This document shows positions 16,079 to 23,821 of a stretch of DNA of 23,846 nucleotides, piece after piece. This DNA comes from Paludibacter sp. (GTDB lineage: Bacteria; Bacteroidota; Bacteroidia; Bacteroidales; Paludibacteraceae), in contig WRGS01000230.1 of the NCBI GenBank assembly GCA_009787075.1, positions 1 through 23,846 of the forward strand. The letters are read 5' to 3'. Each line of letters opens with the position of its first letter. The first letter of the stretch is position 1. Below the pieces are notes generated by a model that was not told where the DNA came from, did no database searches, and worked only from the letters and a program-made list of their open reading frames with translations. A program made the translations under genes and the position numbers.

Positions 16079-16327
16079 TTAAAGAATAAATCCGCAAACA
16101 ACCACCGCAAACAATGCTACACCTTCGATAAAAGCGGCAGAAAGAATCATATTCATCTGAATATCGCCTTTTGCTTCGGGTTGCCGAGCGATAGCGTCCA
16201 TCGCCTGTCCGCCAATTTTTCCGATGCCAAGTCCTGCGCCTATTGTTGCCAAACCTGCTCCCAATGCTGCCCCCATCTTTGCCAAACCTAATTCGGCGGC
16301 TGATTGTAATAAAATACTTAATAACAT
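16079..16327 (-). CDS. atpE: ATP synthase F0 subunit c
   Basis: This proteolipid of 82 residues forms the rotating ring. It is a two-helix hairpin: the first helix has the glycine-rich GAALGAGLATIGAGLGIGKIGG, the polar loop is ARQPEAKGDIQ, and the second helix carries the ion-binding glutamate in AAFIEGVALFAVVV (E68 from the ATG). The residue after this Glu is Gly rather than Ser or Thr, which fits a proton rather than a sodium ring (inference). I chose the ATG at 16327 over a TTG at 16336 that would only add MII. It is separated from atpB by 91 nt of AT-rich sequence with TTAAC repeats and from atpF by an inverted repeat. Confidence 0.95.
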   Translation of the reverse strand: MLLSILLQSAAELGLAKMGAALGAGLATIGAGLGIGKIGGQAMDAIARQPEAKGDIQMNMILSAAFIEGVALFAVVVCGFIL

Positions 16328-16418
16328 AATAATCAAAAATTTATTTATTTTAAAATTTAACTAATTAACATTTAACATTTATTTTTTCATAATATCAAAA
16401 TTTGAAATTAAGAAATCT

Positions 16419-17522
16419 TTAAATTTCAGAATTTTTATGATGATGCGGCTCAACCTGCGACAAACCTATAAACACTGCTGAAAGCAATGTGAAAACATAC
16501 GCCTGAATAAATGCCACAAGCAATTCAACCACATCAATAAAAATTGTCATTATAATGGACAAAATGCTCATTCCCGTATTCATCGCCGCACCCAAACTGA
16601 CGGTAATAAAAATCATACACGTCAAGCCCAAAACAATTGCATGCCCTGCCAAAATATTGGCAAACAAACGAATCATCAGCGCAAACGGCTTTGTGAACAT
16701 TCCAACAATTTCAATTGCGGGCATAATCGGAATCGGAACTTTGAGCCACATTGGCACGTTAGGCCAAAGAATTTCTTTCCAATATTCTTTTGTTCCAAAA
16801 ATATTTACAACAATAAAAGTAAAAACTGCCAAAACGCCTGTTACCGCAATGTTGCCTGTAACATTTGCTCCACCGGGAAAAATCGGAATCAATCCAAGTA
16901 AATCATTTATAAAAATAAAGAAAAAAACTGTCAGCAAATAAGGCGCATAACGCGCGTAATTCTTTCCCACACAAGGTTTTATCACACTATCAATCAAAGT
17001 CGTAATCAGCAATTCTATCGCACAAAAAAAGCCCTTTGGCGACAATTCTTCAACTTTGCGCCGCCTGTACCAGCGAGCGCACGAAAGTATCAGAACAATC
17101 AACAACGCACTGCTCATAAGCAGTGAAACAGCGTTTTTTGTAAGAGAAAAATCCAACGGACGAATTTCTTCACCTGCTGCATTGGTTTCTACAATTTTTC
17201 CTTTGTATTGTCCTTCGTCTGCAATACTAAAACCTTGATATTGAGCGTGTCCGTGCTCAAAATGCGCAGAAGAGAAGAAATGCCACGCGCCATTGCTGCT
17301 GCGCACAATCACAGGCAATGGAATTGCAATCTGCTTGTTGTCGATAGTTACAATATGCCACGAATAAGCATCGCCGACATGTTCGAGAATCAGTTCGGTA
17401 ACATTCAGTTTTTCACCGTCTTGCGTTGCGCCGTGATGATTTTCCTGCGCAAAAACGCCGTCAGTTCCTGCAATTAAAAACAGGAACATTGAAAATAATA
17501 TATTTTTACAAAAAACACTCAT
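16419..17522 (-). CDS. atpB: ATP synthase F0 subunit a
   Basis: This 367-residue a-subunit has a Bacteroidota-type extended N-terminus. A signal peptide (about 1-25, cleavage near VFA-Q) is followed by a periplasmic region of about 100 residues. The membrane core begins near 130. The essential arginine is R285 in ALMIRLFANILAGH, which faces the c-ring, and the last helices include VVELLVAFIQAYVFTLLSAVFIGL. The C-terminus is His-rich (EPHHHKNSEI). The start codon overlaps the stop of the AtpI-like gene in ATGA (17519-17522), which indicates translational coupling. It carries the half-channels for ion flow. Confidence 0.96.
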   Translation of the reverse strand: MSVFCKNILFSMFLFLIAGTDGVFAQENHHGATQDGEKLNVTELILEHVGDAYSWHIVTIDNKQIAIPLPVIVRSSNGAWHFFSSAHFEHGHAQYQGFSIADEGQYKGKIVETNAAGEEIRPLDFSLTKNAVSLLMSSALLIVLILSCARWYRRRKVEELSPKGFFCAIELLITTLIDSVIKPCVGKNYARYAPYLLTVFFFIFINDLLGLIPIFPGGANVTGNIAVTGVLAVFTFIVVNIFGTKEYWKEILWPNVPMWLKVPIPIMPAIEIVGMFTKPFALMIRLFANILAGHAIVLGLTCMIFITVSLGAAMNTGMSILSIIMTIFIDVVELLVAFIQAYVFTLLSAVFIGLSQVEPHHHKNSEI

Positions 17523-17926
17523 TTGCTTTCAATTTGCTTTTTATTCATTTTTTGCTGCTGCATTAAAAATACAGTATCAAATATAAGATAAATAAAATAT
17601 AATATCACAAAAACAATTAAAAACCGCTTTGATTCTACTTTTATTGCCAAAAGATAAATTGTTATAAAACAAATAGATAAAAGAATTTTACCAACTTTTA
17701 ATCCCATAAACACATTTACCGATTGACGCGGCGAAACGCTTTTGTCCGTTTTAAAAATTATCAAAATAACTGCAAGTTCAATTACAAAAAAAAGTAACAA
17801 ACTGATATTTGTCCATAAATGTACTGTTGAGTTTGCAGAAATTTGCGGAAACGCTTTTGCCAGCGCAAACAAAATTCCCGTCAGCACAATTAAAATTATG
17901 ATAAAAATTGTTTTTCCTTTATTCAT
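17519..17926 (-). CDS. AtpI-like four-helix membrane protein
   Basis: This 135-residue protein has four predicted membrane helices (about 5-24, 32-54, 72-92, 98-118) and a basic C-terminal tail. It lies exactly where Bacteroidota ATP synthase operons carry a small membrane protein, between atpC and atpB. By position and shape it resembles AtpI, which helps assemble the c-ring in other bacteria, but sequence similarity is not obvious to me. I chose the ATG at 17926, 16 nt after the atpC stop; a longer frame from 17965 would overlap atpC by 23 nt and lacks a plausible start context. The stop overlaps atpB by 4 nt. Confidence 0.75.
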   Translation of the reverse strand: MNKGKTIFIIILIVLTGILFALAKAFPQISANSTVHLWTNISLLLFFVIELAVILIIFKTDKSVSPRQSVNVFMGLKVGKILLSICFITIYLLAIKVESKRFLIVFVILYFIYLIFDTVFLMQQQKMNKKQIESK

Positions 17927-17942
17927 TTTTTTTGTTAAATTT

Positions 17943-18182
17943 TCAATCAATGCACACAGACACAAAGTTTTGATTCACTTCAACGAAACCTCCGCTTGCC
18001 GCTTCTATTTCTTTCTGCTCGCCCGAAGGCAATACATAATTTATCTTACCTTTTGATAACGAAGAAATTAGCGGTGCGTGATTTTCAAGCACTTCAAATA
18101 AGCCCAAAGTTCCGGGCAGCGTTACGCTCTGCGCCTGCCCGCTATAAACCATTTTTTCGGGAGTTATTATTTGTAAATTCAT
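17943..18182 (-). CDS. atpC: ATP synthase F1 subunit epsilon, short form
   Basis: This 79-residue protein consists only of the N-terminal beta-sandwich of epsilon (MNLQIITPEKMVYSGQAQSVTLPG..., GLFEVLENHAPLISSLSKG, SGGFVEVNQNFVSV). The C-terminal helical hairpin found in the roughly 135-residue proteobacterial form is missing. Short epsilon subunits are common in Bacteroidota, so this is not a truncation. The protein should still couple the gamma shaft to the c-ring, but it cannot give the epsilon-type inhibition that depends on the hairpin. It starts 1 nt after an unrelated lipoprotein gene, not after atpD as is usual. Confidence 0.92.
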   Translation of the reverse strand: MNLQIITPEKMVYSGQAQSVTLPGTLGLFEVLENHAPLISSLSKGKINYVLPSGEQKEIEAASGGFVEVNQNFVSVCID

Positions 18183-18183
18183 T

Positions 18184-18924
18184 TTATTTACGTTTTTTTT
18201 CTAAAAATGTTTTTAACTGCTGCCCAATTTCTTCTATGCTTAATAAAGTTGCCTGTTTTTTTACTCTTTCACTTGCTTCTTCTTTATTAAAATCCGTTTC
18301 TTCTTTGGCTCTGAATGCCTGAAAATCTTTAGTTACAATAGTTGAAAACGGAATTAAACCTGTCCTGACATCCATCAAAACAAATTGAATCGTACTGTAT
18401 GCCTTTATTTCTAATTTGCTGAAAATCTTCCGTTTAGTATATAATTCGCTTGTTATTGTAAAAATAGCGACAACATCTGACTGTGTTCTTACCGCCGCCT
18501 CTCTGATATTTGTAAATGAAGGATTTGACGCAAGTAAAATATCTGGCACAACAAAAACTTCTGAAACTTTGCCTGTTTCATTAAATTTTTTTGTAAAAAG
18601 TTCTAAAAACTCCTGTTGTGTTTTCAGATATTCTTCATTGCCACGCTGATTATAATAATTCCAATAAAAATATTGCTTGTTGTTTTTGCCGTCGGCAAAC
18701 CGCACAACAGCAATTTTCATTTTATCGGACAAAGTATAAACGCCGTCCAAAAGTTTCTGAATATTTTCTTCGGAAATAGTCGCATTTTTATCTGTAAAAA
18801 GCGACTGTGTTATAACAGGTTTTCCCGAATTTCCCTGATTGTCGTAACCCGCATTCGCCATTTCCATTGTCGAACACGAATAAAATGCGGTTAAAATTAT
18901 TATTAATACAAAAATATTTTTCAT
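18184..18924 (-). CDS. Lipoprotein of unknown function
   Basis: This 246-residue protein has a lipoprotein signal peptide with lipobox AFYSC (lipidated C17). The mature part is mixed alpha/beta, with a strand KIAVVRFADGK (70-80), a helix about 98-115, TQSDVVAIFTITSELY (147-162), LEIKAYSTIQFVLMDVRTG (171-189), and a basic C-terminal helix ending in KKRK. This layout resembles outer-membrane assembly lipoproteins with a CsgG-like or FlgO-like fold, but only weakly; I do not recognise the family. I chose the ATG at 18924 over a TTG at 18933. It lies between the DUF4349 gene and atpC, only 1 nt from atpC, so it is translated from the ATP synthase transcript or from an internal promoter at 18949-18956. 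Confidence 0.75.
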   Translation of the reverse strand: MKNIFVLIIILTAFYSCSTMEMANAGYDNQGNSGKPVITQSLFTDKNATISEENIQKLLDGVYTLSDKMKIAVVRFADGKNNKQYFYWNYYNQRGNEEYLKTQQEFLELFTKKFNETGKVSEVFVVPDILLASNPSFTNIREAAVRTQSDVVAIFTITSELYTKRKIFSKLEIKAYSTIQFVLMDVRTGLIPFSTIVTKDFQAFRAKEETDFNKEEASERVKKQATLLSIEEIGQQLKTFLEKKRK

Positions 18925-18948
18925 ATTTTTCAAAATCTTCTATTTTAA

Positions 18949-18956
18949 CAAAATTA
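18949..18956 (-). promoter_or_regulatory. Candidate internal promoter within the ATP synthase cluster
   Basis: The minus strand reads TAATTTTG, an exact TAnnTTTG match, 24 nt upstream of the lipoprotein ATG. A near -33 element, TTTC (18978-18975), lies 18 nt upstream. It would give transcription of the lipoprotein, atpC, AtpI-like gene and atpBEFH separately from atpD. Confidence 0.42.
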
Positions 18957-18959
18957 ATT

Positions 18960-19910
18960 TTATTTATTTTTCCTGAAATATTTTTTACGAATATATTTAA
19001 CAGCAAAATAAACCACTGCTGCAATTAATATTATTGCCCAAAGATTAACAACAAAAAGGAAAATTTCAGTAATAATTGTCCAACCGAATTTTAAGTTATT
19101 TACAAACCGCGTTCCAAAAGGCGTTTTATATATTTCATCGGATTCAATCGTTTCTTTTTTAACGCTTCTATTTTGATAAATAAAAAGACTTACGGTGGAA
19201 TATTTTATCGAATCGGCGAGCAAAAGGCTTGCCAACTGCGCTTGGTCTGCCTGCTGCGCTTTGTAAAGCAGGTTGTTTTCAGCATCTGAAATGTCGTTAA
19301 GTTTTCTGCCTTTCTGGTCAATAGCCCTGTTCATTCGGGCGTTGTATAGTGCTATGCGATTTCGTTCCAAGCGTTTAGCCAACAAATCCAACGCAACATT
19401 TCTTGCATTAATAATGCGATAATCCATAAAATCAACAAGTTGCGCAATTTCTTTTAATGTTGTATCAAGTTTCACACTCGGCACACGCAAAGTGAGCGTG
19501 TTATTAATTGTATAAAAAGTAGTTACAACAGTTGAATCCTGATTTTTCGGCGCGTTGAGCATATCGTTAATGTTGCTTCCCAAGTTAGTATGCTCCACAT
19601 AACCGCCATTGGCAACAACGATATTTTCAATTTTATATGTGGCTTTTATCACATCTTTAACTTTGAATTTGACATCTGCAGTGCGAATTATTTTCCGTAC
19701 AGTATCGTTTGGATTTTCCACAGCCGCCGAAGATGAAATATAGGTTTCAGGCGAAGGGGCTTCTTTATACTTTTCAGCAAATGTTGTGTTTGAAACAACA
19801 TTTGCGTCCATAGATATTTCACCTACAGCCATTTGTTCGTAGTTCCTGTTTTTCGAGCATGAACCAAGCAAAAAAGCGGTAATTCCAATTAAAAAAAAGT
19901 ATTTTTTCAT
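18960..19910 (-). CDS. DUF4349 domain lipoprotein
   Basis: This 316-residue protein has a lipobox LLGSC (lipidated C18). The DUF4349 domain starts near residue 71 with the family signature VRKIIRTADVKFKVKDV and runs to about 246, with a helical coiled-coil stretch at about 169-225 (ALDLLAKRLERNRIALYNARMN...). A C-terminal membrane helix is at about 280-305, followed by a basic tail (IRKKYFRKNK). Function is unknown; the shape suggests an envelope protein tethered at both ends. The ATG at 19910 is 25 nt after the atpD stop. A longer frame from 20045 would overlap atpD and lose the signal peptide position, so it is rejected. Its place between atpD and the rest of the ATP synthase genes is unusual. 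Confidence 0.85.
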   Translation of the reverse strand: MKKYFFLIGITAFLLGSCSKNRNYEQMAVGEISMDANVVSNTTFAEKYKEAPSPETYISSSAAVENPNDTVRKIIRTADVKFKVKDVIKATYKIENIVVANGGYVEHTNLGSNINDMLNAPKNQDSTVVTTFYTINNTLTLRVPSVKLDTTLKEIAQLVDFMDYRIINARNVALDLLAKRLERNRIALYNARMNRAIDQKGRKLNDISDAENNLLYKAQQADQAQLASLLLADSIKYSTVSLFIYQNRSVKKETIESDEIYKTPFGTRFVNNLKFGWTIITEIFLFVVNLWAIILIAAVVYFAVKYIRKKYFRKNK

Positions 19911-19935
19911 ATAATTATTTCTTTTTTGAAAAAAT

Positions 19936-21468
19936 TTACGTCCGTTCTTTTGTTTGTTCCAACAATTTTTTGCCTTTGGCAATAGCATCATCAATTGTTC
20001 CAACATTAAGAAATGCCATTTCGGGCATATCGTCAAGTTCGCCATTTAGAATCATTTTAAAACCGCGAATTGTTTCAGCAATTGAAACCATCACTCCCGG
20101 CACACCTGTAAATTGCTCCGCCATAAAAAATGGCTGCGAGAGGAAACGCTGAATTTTTCGCGCTCTATTGACTGTCATTTTGTCTTCGTCCGAAAGTTCG
20201 TCCATTCCCAAAATCGCGATAATATCCTGCAATTCCTTGTTTCTCTGCAAGATTTGCACAACTTGCTGCGCAGTTTGGTAGTGTTCTTCACCCACAATTT
20301 CAGGATTTAAAATTCGCGAAGTAGAATCAAGCGGGTCAACAGCCGGAAAAATTCCCAATTCCGAAATTTTACGGCTCAAAACCGTTTTTGCGTCCAAATG
20401 CGAAAAAGTTGTTGCGGGCGCAGGGTCGGTTAAGTCGTCAGCAGGCACATAAACCGCTTGTACAGAAGTAATTGAGCCACGTTTTGTCGATGCAATACGT
20501 TCCTGCATTTGTCCCATTTCGGTTGCCAAAGTTGGCTGATAGCCGACCGCAGATGGCATTCGTCCGAGCAAAGCCGACACTTCCGAGCCTGCCTGAGTAA
20601 AACGGAAAATATTGTCAATGAAAAATAAAATATCGTGTCCGCCGCTTTGTCCATCACCGTCCCTAAACGATTCTGCAACTGTCAGCCCCGACAGCGCAAC
20701 CGATTTACGCGCTCCCGGCGGCTCATTCATTTGCCCAAAAACAAGCGTTGCCTGCGATTTTTGAATTTCTGCCATATCTACTTTCGACAAATCCCAATCG
20801 CCCTCGTCCATACTTTTTCTAAATTCTTCGCCGTATTTTATCACGCCCGAATCAATCATATCACGCAGCAGGTCATTGCCTTCACGAGTGCGCTCGCCTA
20901 CTCCTGCAAATACAGAAAAACCTGAATGTCCTTTGGCAATATTATTGATTAATTCCATAATAATCACTGTTTTACCAACGCCTGCACCACCAAAGAGTCC
21001 AATTTTTCCACCTTTTGGGAAAGGTTGCAACAGGTCGATAACTTTAATTCCTGTAAAAAGAATTTCATCGGAAGTAGTAAGTTCATCAAATTCAGGCGGT
21101 TCGCGGTGAATCGGATATGCTCCTTCCTTGCTTAATGCGCCCATTCCATCAATGGGCAAGCCGACAACGTTCATAAGCCGCCCCTTGATTTGCTCGCCCA
21201 CAGGCATTGTGATTGGCATACCAAGCACGCGCACTTTCAATCCGCGCCGCAACCCATCGGTTGAGTCCATAGCAACGGCGCGCACGGTATCTTCGCCTAT
21301 ATGTTGTTGAACTTCAACGATTAATTCGTTTCCATTGTCGCGTTCTATCGCTAAGGCATCGTGAATTGCAGGAAGTTTTGCCCCTCTCAACTGTTTTTCT
21401 GTTAAATCAAAAAAAACATCTACCACAGGTCCGATAATTTGTGAAATTTGTCCGTATAATGCTGACAT
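19936..21468 (-). CDS. atpD: ATP synthase F1 subunit beta
   Basis: This 510-residue subunit carries the catalytic nucleotide sites. Visible features are the N-terminal beta-barrel (about 1-85), the Walker A motif GGAGVGKT (160-167), the catalytic glutamate region GERTREGND (191-199), the Walker B strand ILFFIDNIFRF (about 280-290), and the DELSDED loop (423-429) that contacts gamma. Compared with the roughly 460-residue proteobacterial form it has an insertion near 205-237 (EFRKSMDEGDWDLSKVDMAEIQK), as in other Bacteroidota. It leads the ATP synthase cluster. A TAAATTTG -7 element lies 45 nt upstream of the ATG. Confidence 0.98.
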   Translation of the reverse strand: MSALYGQISQIIGPVVDVFFDLTEKQLRGAKLPAIHDALAIERDNGNELIVEVQQHIGEDTVRAVAMDSTDGLRRGLKVRVLGMPITMPVGEQIKGRLMNVVGLPIDGMGALSKEGAYPIHREPPEFDELTTSDEILFTGIKVIDLLQPFPKGGKIGLFGGAGVGKTVIIMELINNIAKGHSGFSVFAGVGERTREGNDLLRDMIDSGVIKYGEEFRKSMDEGDWDLSKVDMAEIQKSQATLVFGQMNEPPGARKSVALSGLTVAESFRDGDGQSGGHDILFFIDNIFRFTQAGSEVSALLGRMPSAVGYQPTLATEMGQMQERIASTKRGSITSVQAVYVPADDLTDPAPATTFSHLDAKTVLSRKISELGIFPAVDPLDSTSRILNPEIVGEEHYQTAQQVVQILQRNKELQDIIAILGMDELSDEDKMTVNRARKIQRFLSQPFFMAEQFTGVPGVMVSIAETIRGFKMILNGELDDMPEMAFLNVGTIDDAIAKGKKLLEQTKERT

Positions 21469-21512
21469 ATATTGATTTACAATTTACAATTAAAAAAAAA
21501 TTTAAACGGCTG

Positions 21513-21520
21513 CAAATTTA
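21513..21520 (-). promoter_or_regulatory. Bacteroidota -7 element for atpD
   Basis: The minus strand reads TAAATTTG followed by CAGCCG, an exact TAnnTTTG match. The extended form GTAAATTTGCAGCCG differs from the korA promoter at one base. The leader to the atpD ATG would be about 40 nt. Confidence 0.6.
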
Positions 21521-21760
21521 CGAAAAAAATATTGAAAGAGAAAAAAATATTTTGATTCGGCAACAGCAAAAGTAAGATTTTTTCTGCTTTATTGCGTTTG
21601 TCTGTTGAAAACCAACAAACAATTATTTTTCAGTTTGTACAATGTTATTTTTTTTGTTTTAAATTGTAAGCGTTTTACTTTAAAACAATAATAAGATATT
21701 TGTTTTTATAATAAAATACATTTCGTTTTTAATTTTTTCATTTTAAAACAAAATAAATAT

Positions 21761-21790
21761 ATTGCTTATTTGAAAAATTTTGTAATTTTG
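21761..21790 (+). promoter_or_regulatory. Promoter of korA
   Basis: The -7 element TAATTTTG (21783-21790) is followed by CAGCCG. A -33-like ATTG (21761-21764) lies 18 nt upstream, close to the usual 19-21 nt. The korA ATG follows 53 nt downstream. Confidence 0.6.
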
Positions 21791-21843
21791 CAGCCGCATT
21801 TAAGTTAAACCTTAATCTTGTAAAAAAAATAAAATAATTCGCT

Positions 21844-23679
21844 ATGAATGACAATTTAAACCCCACAAACAGTATCGTCATCAAGTTTTCAGGCGATTCG
21901 GGCGATGGAATGCAACTTACCGGAACAATGTTTTCAAATCTTTCGGCTATTTTGGGTTATGAAATTTCAACTTTCCCCGATTATCCAGCTGAAATCCGCG
22001 CACCACAAGGCACGCTCGGAGGAGTTTCCGGATTTCAGGTGCATATCGGTTCAAGCCGCGTTTATACTCCCGGCGACGAAGCAGACGTGCTTGTAGCAAT
22101 GAATCCCGCTGCGCTGAAAGTCAATGCGAAAAACATTAAACGCGTCGGCGCAATTATTTACGATACCGACACTTTTACCAAATCCGACCTTGTAAAAGCC
22201 GAATTTAAAACCGACAATCCTTTTGACGAACTCAAATTGATGGAAAAAGTGCAACTTGTGCCTGTGCCGCTTACTTCGCTTACTAAAAAGAGTCTGGAAA
22301 GTTTTGATTTGGATAATAAAGCGGTTGTGCGCAGCAAAAATATGTTCGCACTTGGACTTATTTGCTGGCTTTTCAACGCGCCGATAGATAAGGCAATAGG
22401 TTTTTTGGAAGGTAAATTCGGCAAAAAAGAAGATTTGCTCACCGCGAATGTAAAAGTACTTACAGATGGTTTTAATTACGGAAATAATTTGCATATGGTT
22501 GTTTCGCCGTTTTACGTATATAAATCTGAACATTTGGAACACGGACTTTATACGAGCGTGAGCGGAAACAAAGCGGCGGCTTGGGGTTTGATTGCCGCTG
22601 CCGAAAAAGCGGGCTTGCAACTGTTTTTGGGTAGTTACCCTATCACGCCTGCAACCGATATTATGCAGGAACTTGCTCTACGCAAGGATATGGGCGTAAA
22701 AGTGATGCAAACCGAAGATGAAATAGCAGGTATAACCACTGCTCTCGGCGCATCATTTGCAGGTGCACTCGCCGCTACAAATACTTCGGGACCCGGTCTG
22801 GCTCTGAAAGCCGAAGCATTGGGTTTAGCAGTTATGGCAGAATTACCGCTTGTGGTTATCGACGTAATGCGCGTAGGACCATCAACGGGAATGCCTACAA
22901 AAACAGAGCAGGCAGATTTGCAGCAGGCATTGAACGGACGCAACGGCGAATGTCCGCTCGTAGTGCTGGCAGCAGGTACGCCTGAAAACTGTTTTAAATA
23001 TTCTTATGAGGCAGCAAAAATTGCTTTGGAATATTCTACGCCTGTGATTTTACTTACAGACGCTTTTATTGGCAACGGTTCGTCGCTGTGGAAATTGCCA
23101 AAAATAAAAGATTTACAGGAAATCAAATTGCCTTATCCGCCAACAAACTTTGAGCAAATTACAGGCGTTTCGCGAGACGAAAATACTTTGGTACACTATC
23201 GCGCCGTTGCAGGAACGCCAAATATGCAGCATCGCATCGGCGGGTTGGAAAAACATAATATCAAAGGCAATATTTCAACCGACCCGGAAAACCACGAGAT
23301 AATGGTTGATGTGCGGCGTAAAAAGATAGAAAATATACCCGTTCCCGATGTTCAGGTGCAGGGCAACGCAGATGCCGATTTGCTCGTTATTGGTTGGGGA
23401 AGCACTTACGGACATCTGATAAGCGCAGTAAATCAACTCAACAGCGAAGGTAAAAAAGCGGCTTTGGCGCACTTCAATTATATTTTCCCTTTACCAAAAA
23501 ATACTAATGAAGTATTGAAACGCTACAAAAAAATTGTCGTATGCGAACTGAACACAGGTCAGTTTGCACGCTACCTGCGCGCACGCAACAACGGCATCGC
23601 AATGCTTCAATTCAACAAAATTCAGGGGCAACCTTTCACCGTTGCAGAACTTGTAACGCATTTGGAAGGATTGGCGTAA
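21844..23679 (+). CDS. korA: 2-oxoacid:ferredoxin oxidoreductase, fused gamma-alpha subunit (KorA type)
   Basis: This 611-residue subunit belongs to 2-oxoglutarate:ferredoxin oxidoreductase, which forms succinyl-CoA with reduction of ferredoxin. The N-terminal gamma domain (about 1-190) starts with IKFSGDSGDGMQLTGTMFS and contains VSGFQVHIGSSRVYTPGDEADVLVAMN. The alpha part follows with LFLGSYPITPATDIMQELA (about 258-276), TSGPGLALKAEALGLA (about 316-331) and VMRVGPSTGMPTKTEQADL (about 341-359). The C-terminal domain II includes DADLLVIGWGSTYGH. Length is usual for the fused type. The TPP-binding partner korB normally follows directly, but no start of it appears in the 167 nt left in the window. 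Another 2-oxoacid substrate cannot be excluded. Confidence 0.93.
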   Translation: MNDNLNPTNSIVIKFSGDSGDGMQLTGTMFSNLSAILGYEISTFPDYPAEIRAPQGTLGGVSGFQVHIGSSRVYTPGDEADVLVAMNPAALKVNAKNIKRVGAIIYDTDTFTKSDLVKAEFKTDNPFDELKLMEKVQLVPVPLTSLTKKSLESFDLDNKAVVRSKNMFALGLICWLFNAPIDKAIGFLEGKFGKKEDLLTANVKVLTDGFNYGNNLHMVVSPFYVYKSEHLEHGLYTSVSGNKAAAWGLIAAAEKAGLQLFLGSYPITPATDIMQELALRKDMGVKVMQTEDEIAGITTALGASFAGALAATNTSGPGLALKAEALGLAVMAELPLVVIDVMRVGPSTGMPTKTEQADLQQALNGRNGECPLVVLAAGTPENCFKYSYEAAKIALEYSTPVILLTDAFIGNGSSLWKLPKIKDLQEIKLPYPPTNFEQITGVSRDENTLVHYRAVAGTPNMQHRIGGLEKHNIKGNISTDPENHEIMVDVRRKKIENIPVPDVQVQGNADADLLVIGWGSTYGHLISAVNQLNSEGKKAALAHFNYIFPLPKNTNEVLKRYKKIVVCELNTGQFARYLRARNNGIAMLQFNKIQGQPFTVAELVTHLEGLA

Positions 23680-23792
23680 TTTTTAGTATTAACAAAGGTT
23701 CAAGATTAGTTAATTATTATTTTGCTTATAACCAAAAAGCTGTGCATTCGTAATATAAACCCGTTGGCGGAATTAAAAAAGTGCATATTTAA

Positions 23793-23821
23793 GTTGTCCA
23801 ATAGGTTTGTTATTAATTTTG
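23793..23821 (+). promoter_or_regulatory. Candidate promoter for a gene beyond the window
   Basis: GTTG (23793-23796) and TAATTTTG (23814-23821) are spaced by 17 nt, close to Bacteroidota promoter geometry. The rest of the segment after korA (23680-23846) contains no open frame or clear terminator that I can support. Confidence 0.4.

Larger units (their letters stand above)
21469..21843. other. Divergent intergenic region between atpD and korA
   Basis: This 375-nt AT-rich gap holds no convincing open frame. It carries a promoter at each end, pointing outward. The middle contains two weak dyads: GTTTTA-CTT-TAAAAC (21672-21686) and a GTTG/CAAC hairpin around 21603-21616 with flanking GTTTG and AAAC. 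No riboswitch, repeat array or attachment site is apparent. Confidence 0.6.

Noticed and set aside
16079..16327. A sodium-type c-ring
   Set aside because: The residue after the essential Glu is Gly and the usual Ser/Thr sodium ligands are missing, so a proton type is more likely.
17943..18182. atpC as a truncated pseudogene because it has only 79 residues
   Set aside because: Short epsilon subunits without the C-terminal hairpin are common in Bacteroidota, and the beta-sandwich is complete.
18960..20045. Longer version of the DUF4349 protein starting at 20045
   Set aside because: It would overlap atpD by 110 nt and bury the lipoprotein signal peptide at residue 46; the ATG at 19910 gives a proper lipobox.
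22051..22620. Minus-strand frame of 189 residues opposite korA
   Set aside because: The korA frame is fully supported by conserved motifs; the opposite frame has shadow composition and no start context.
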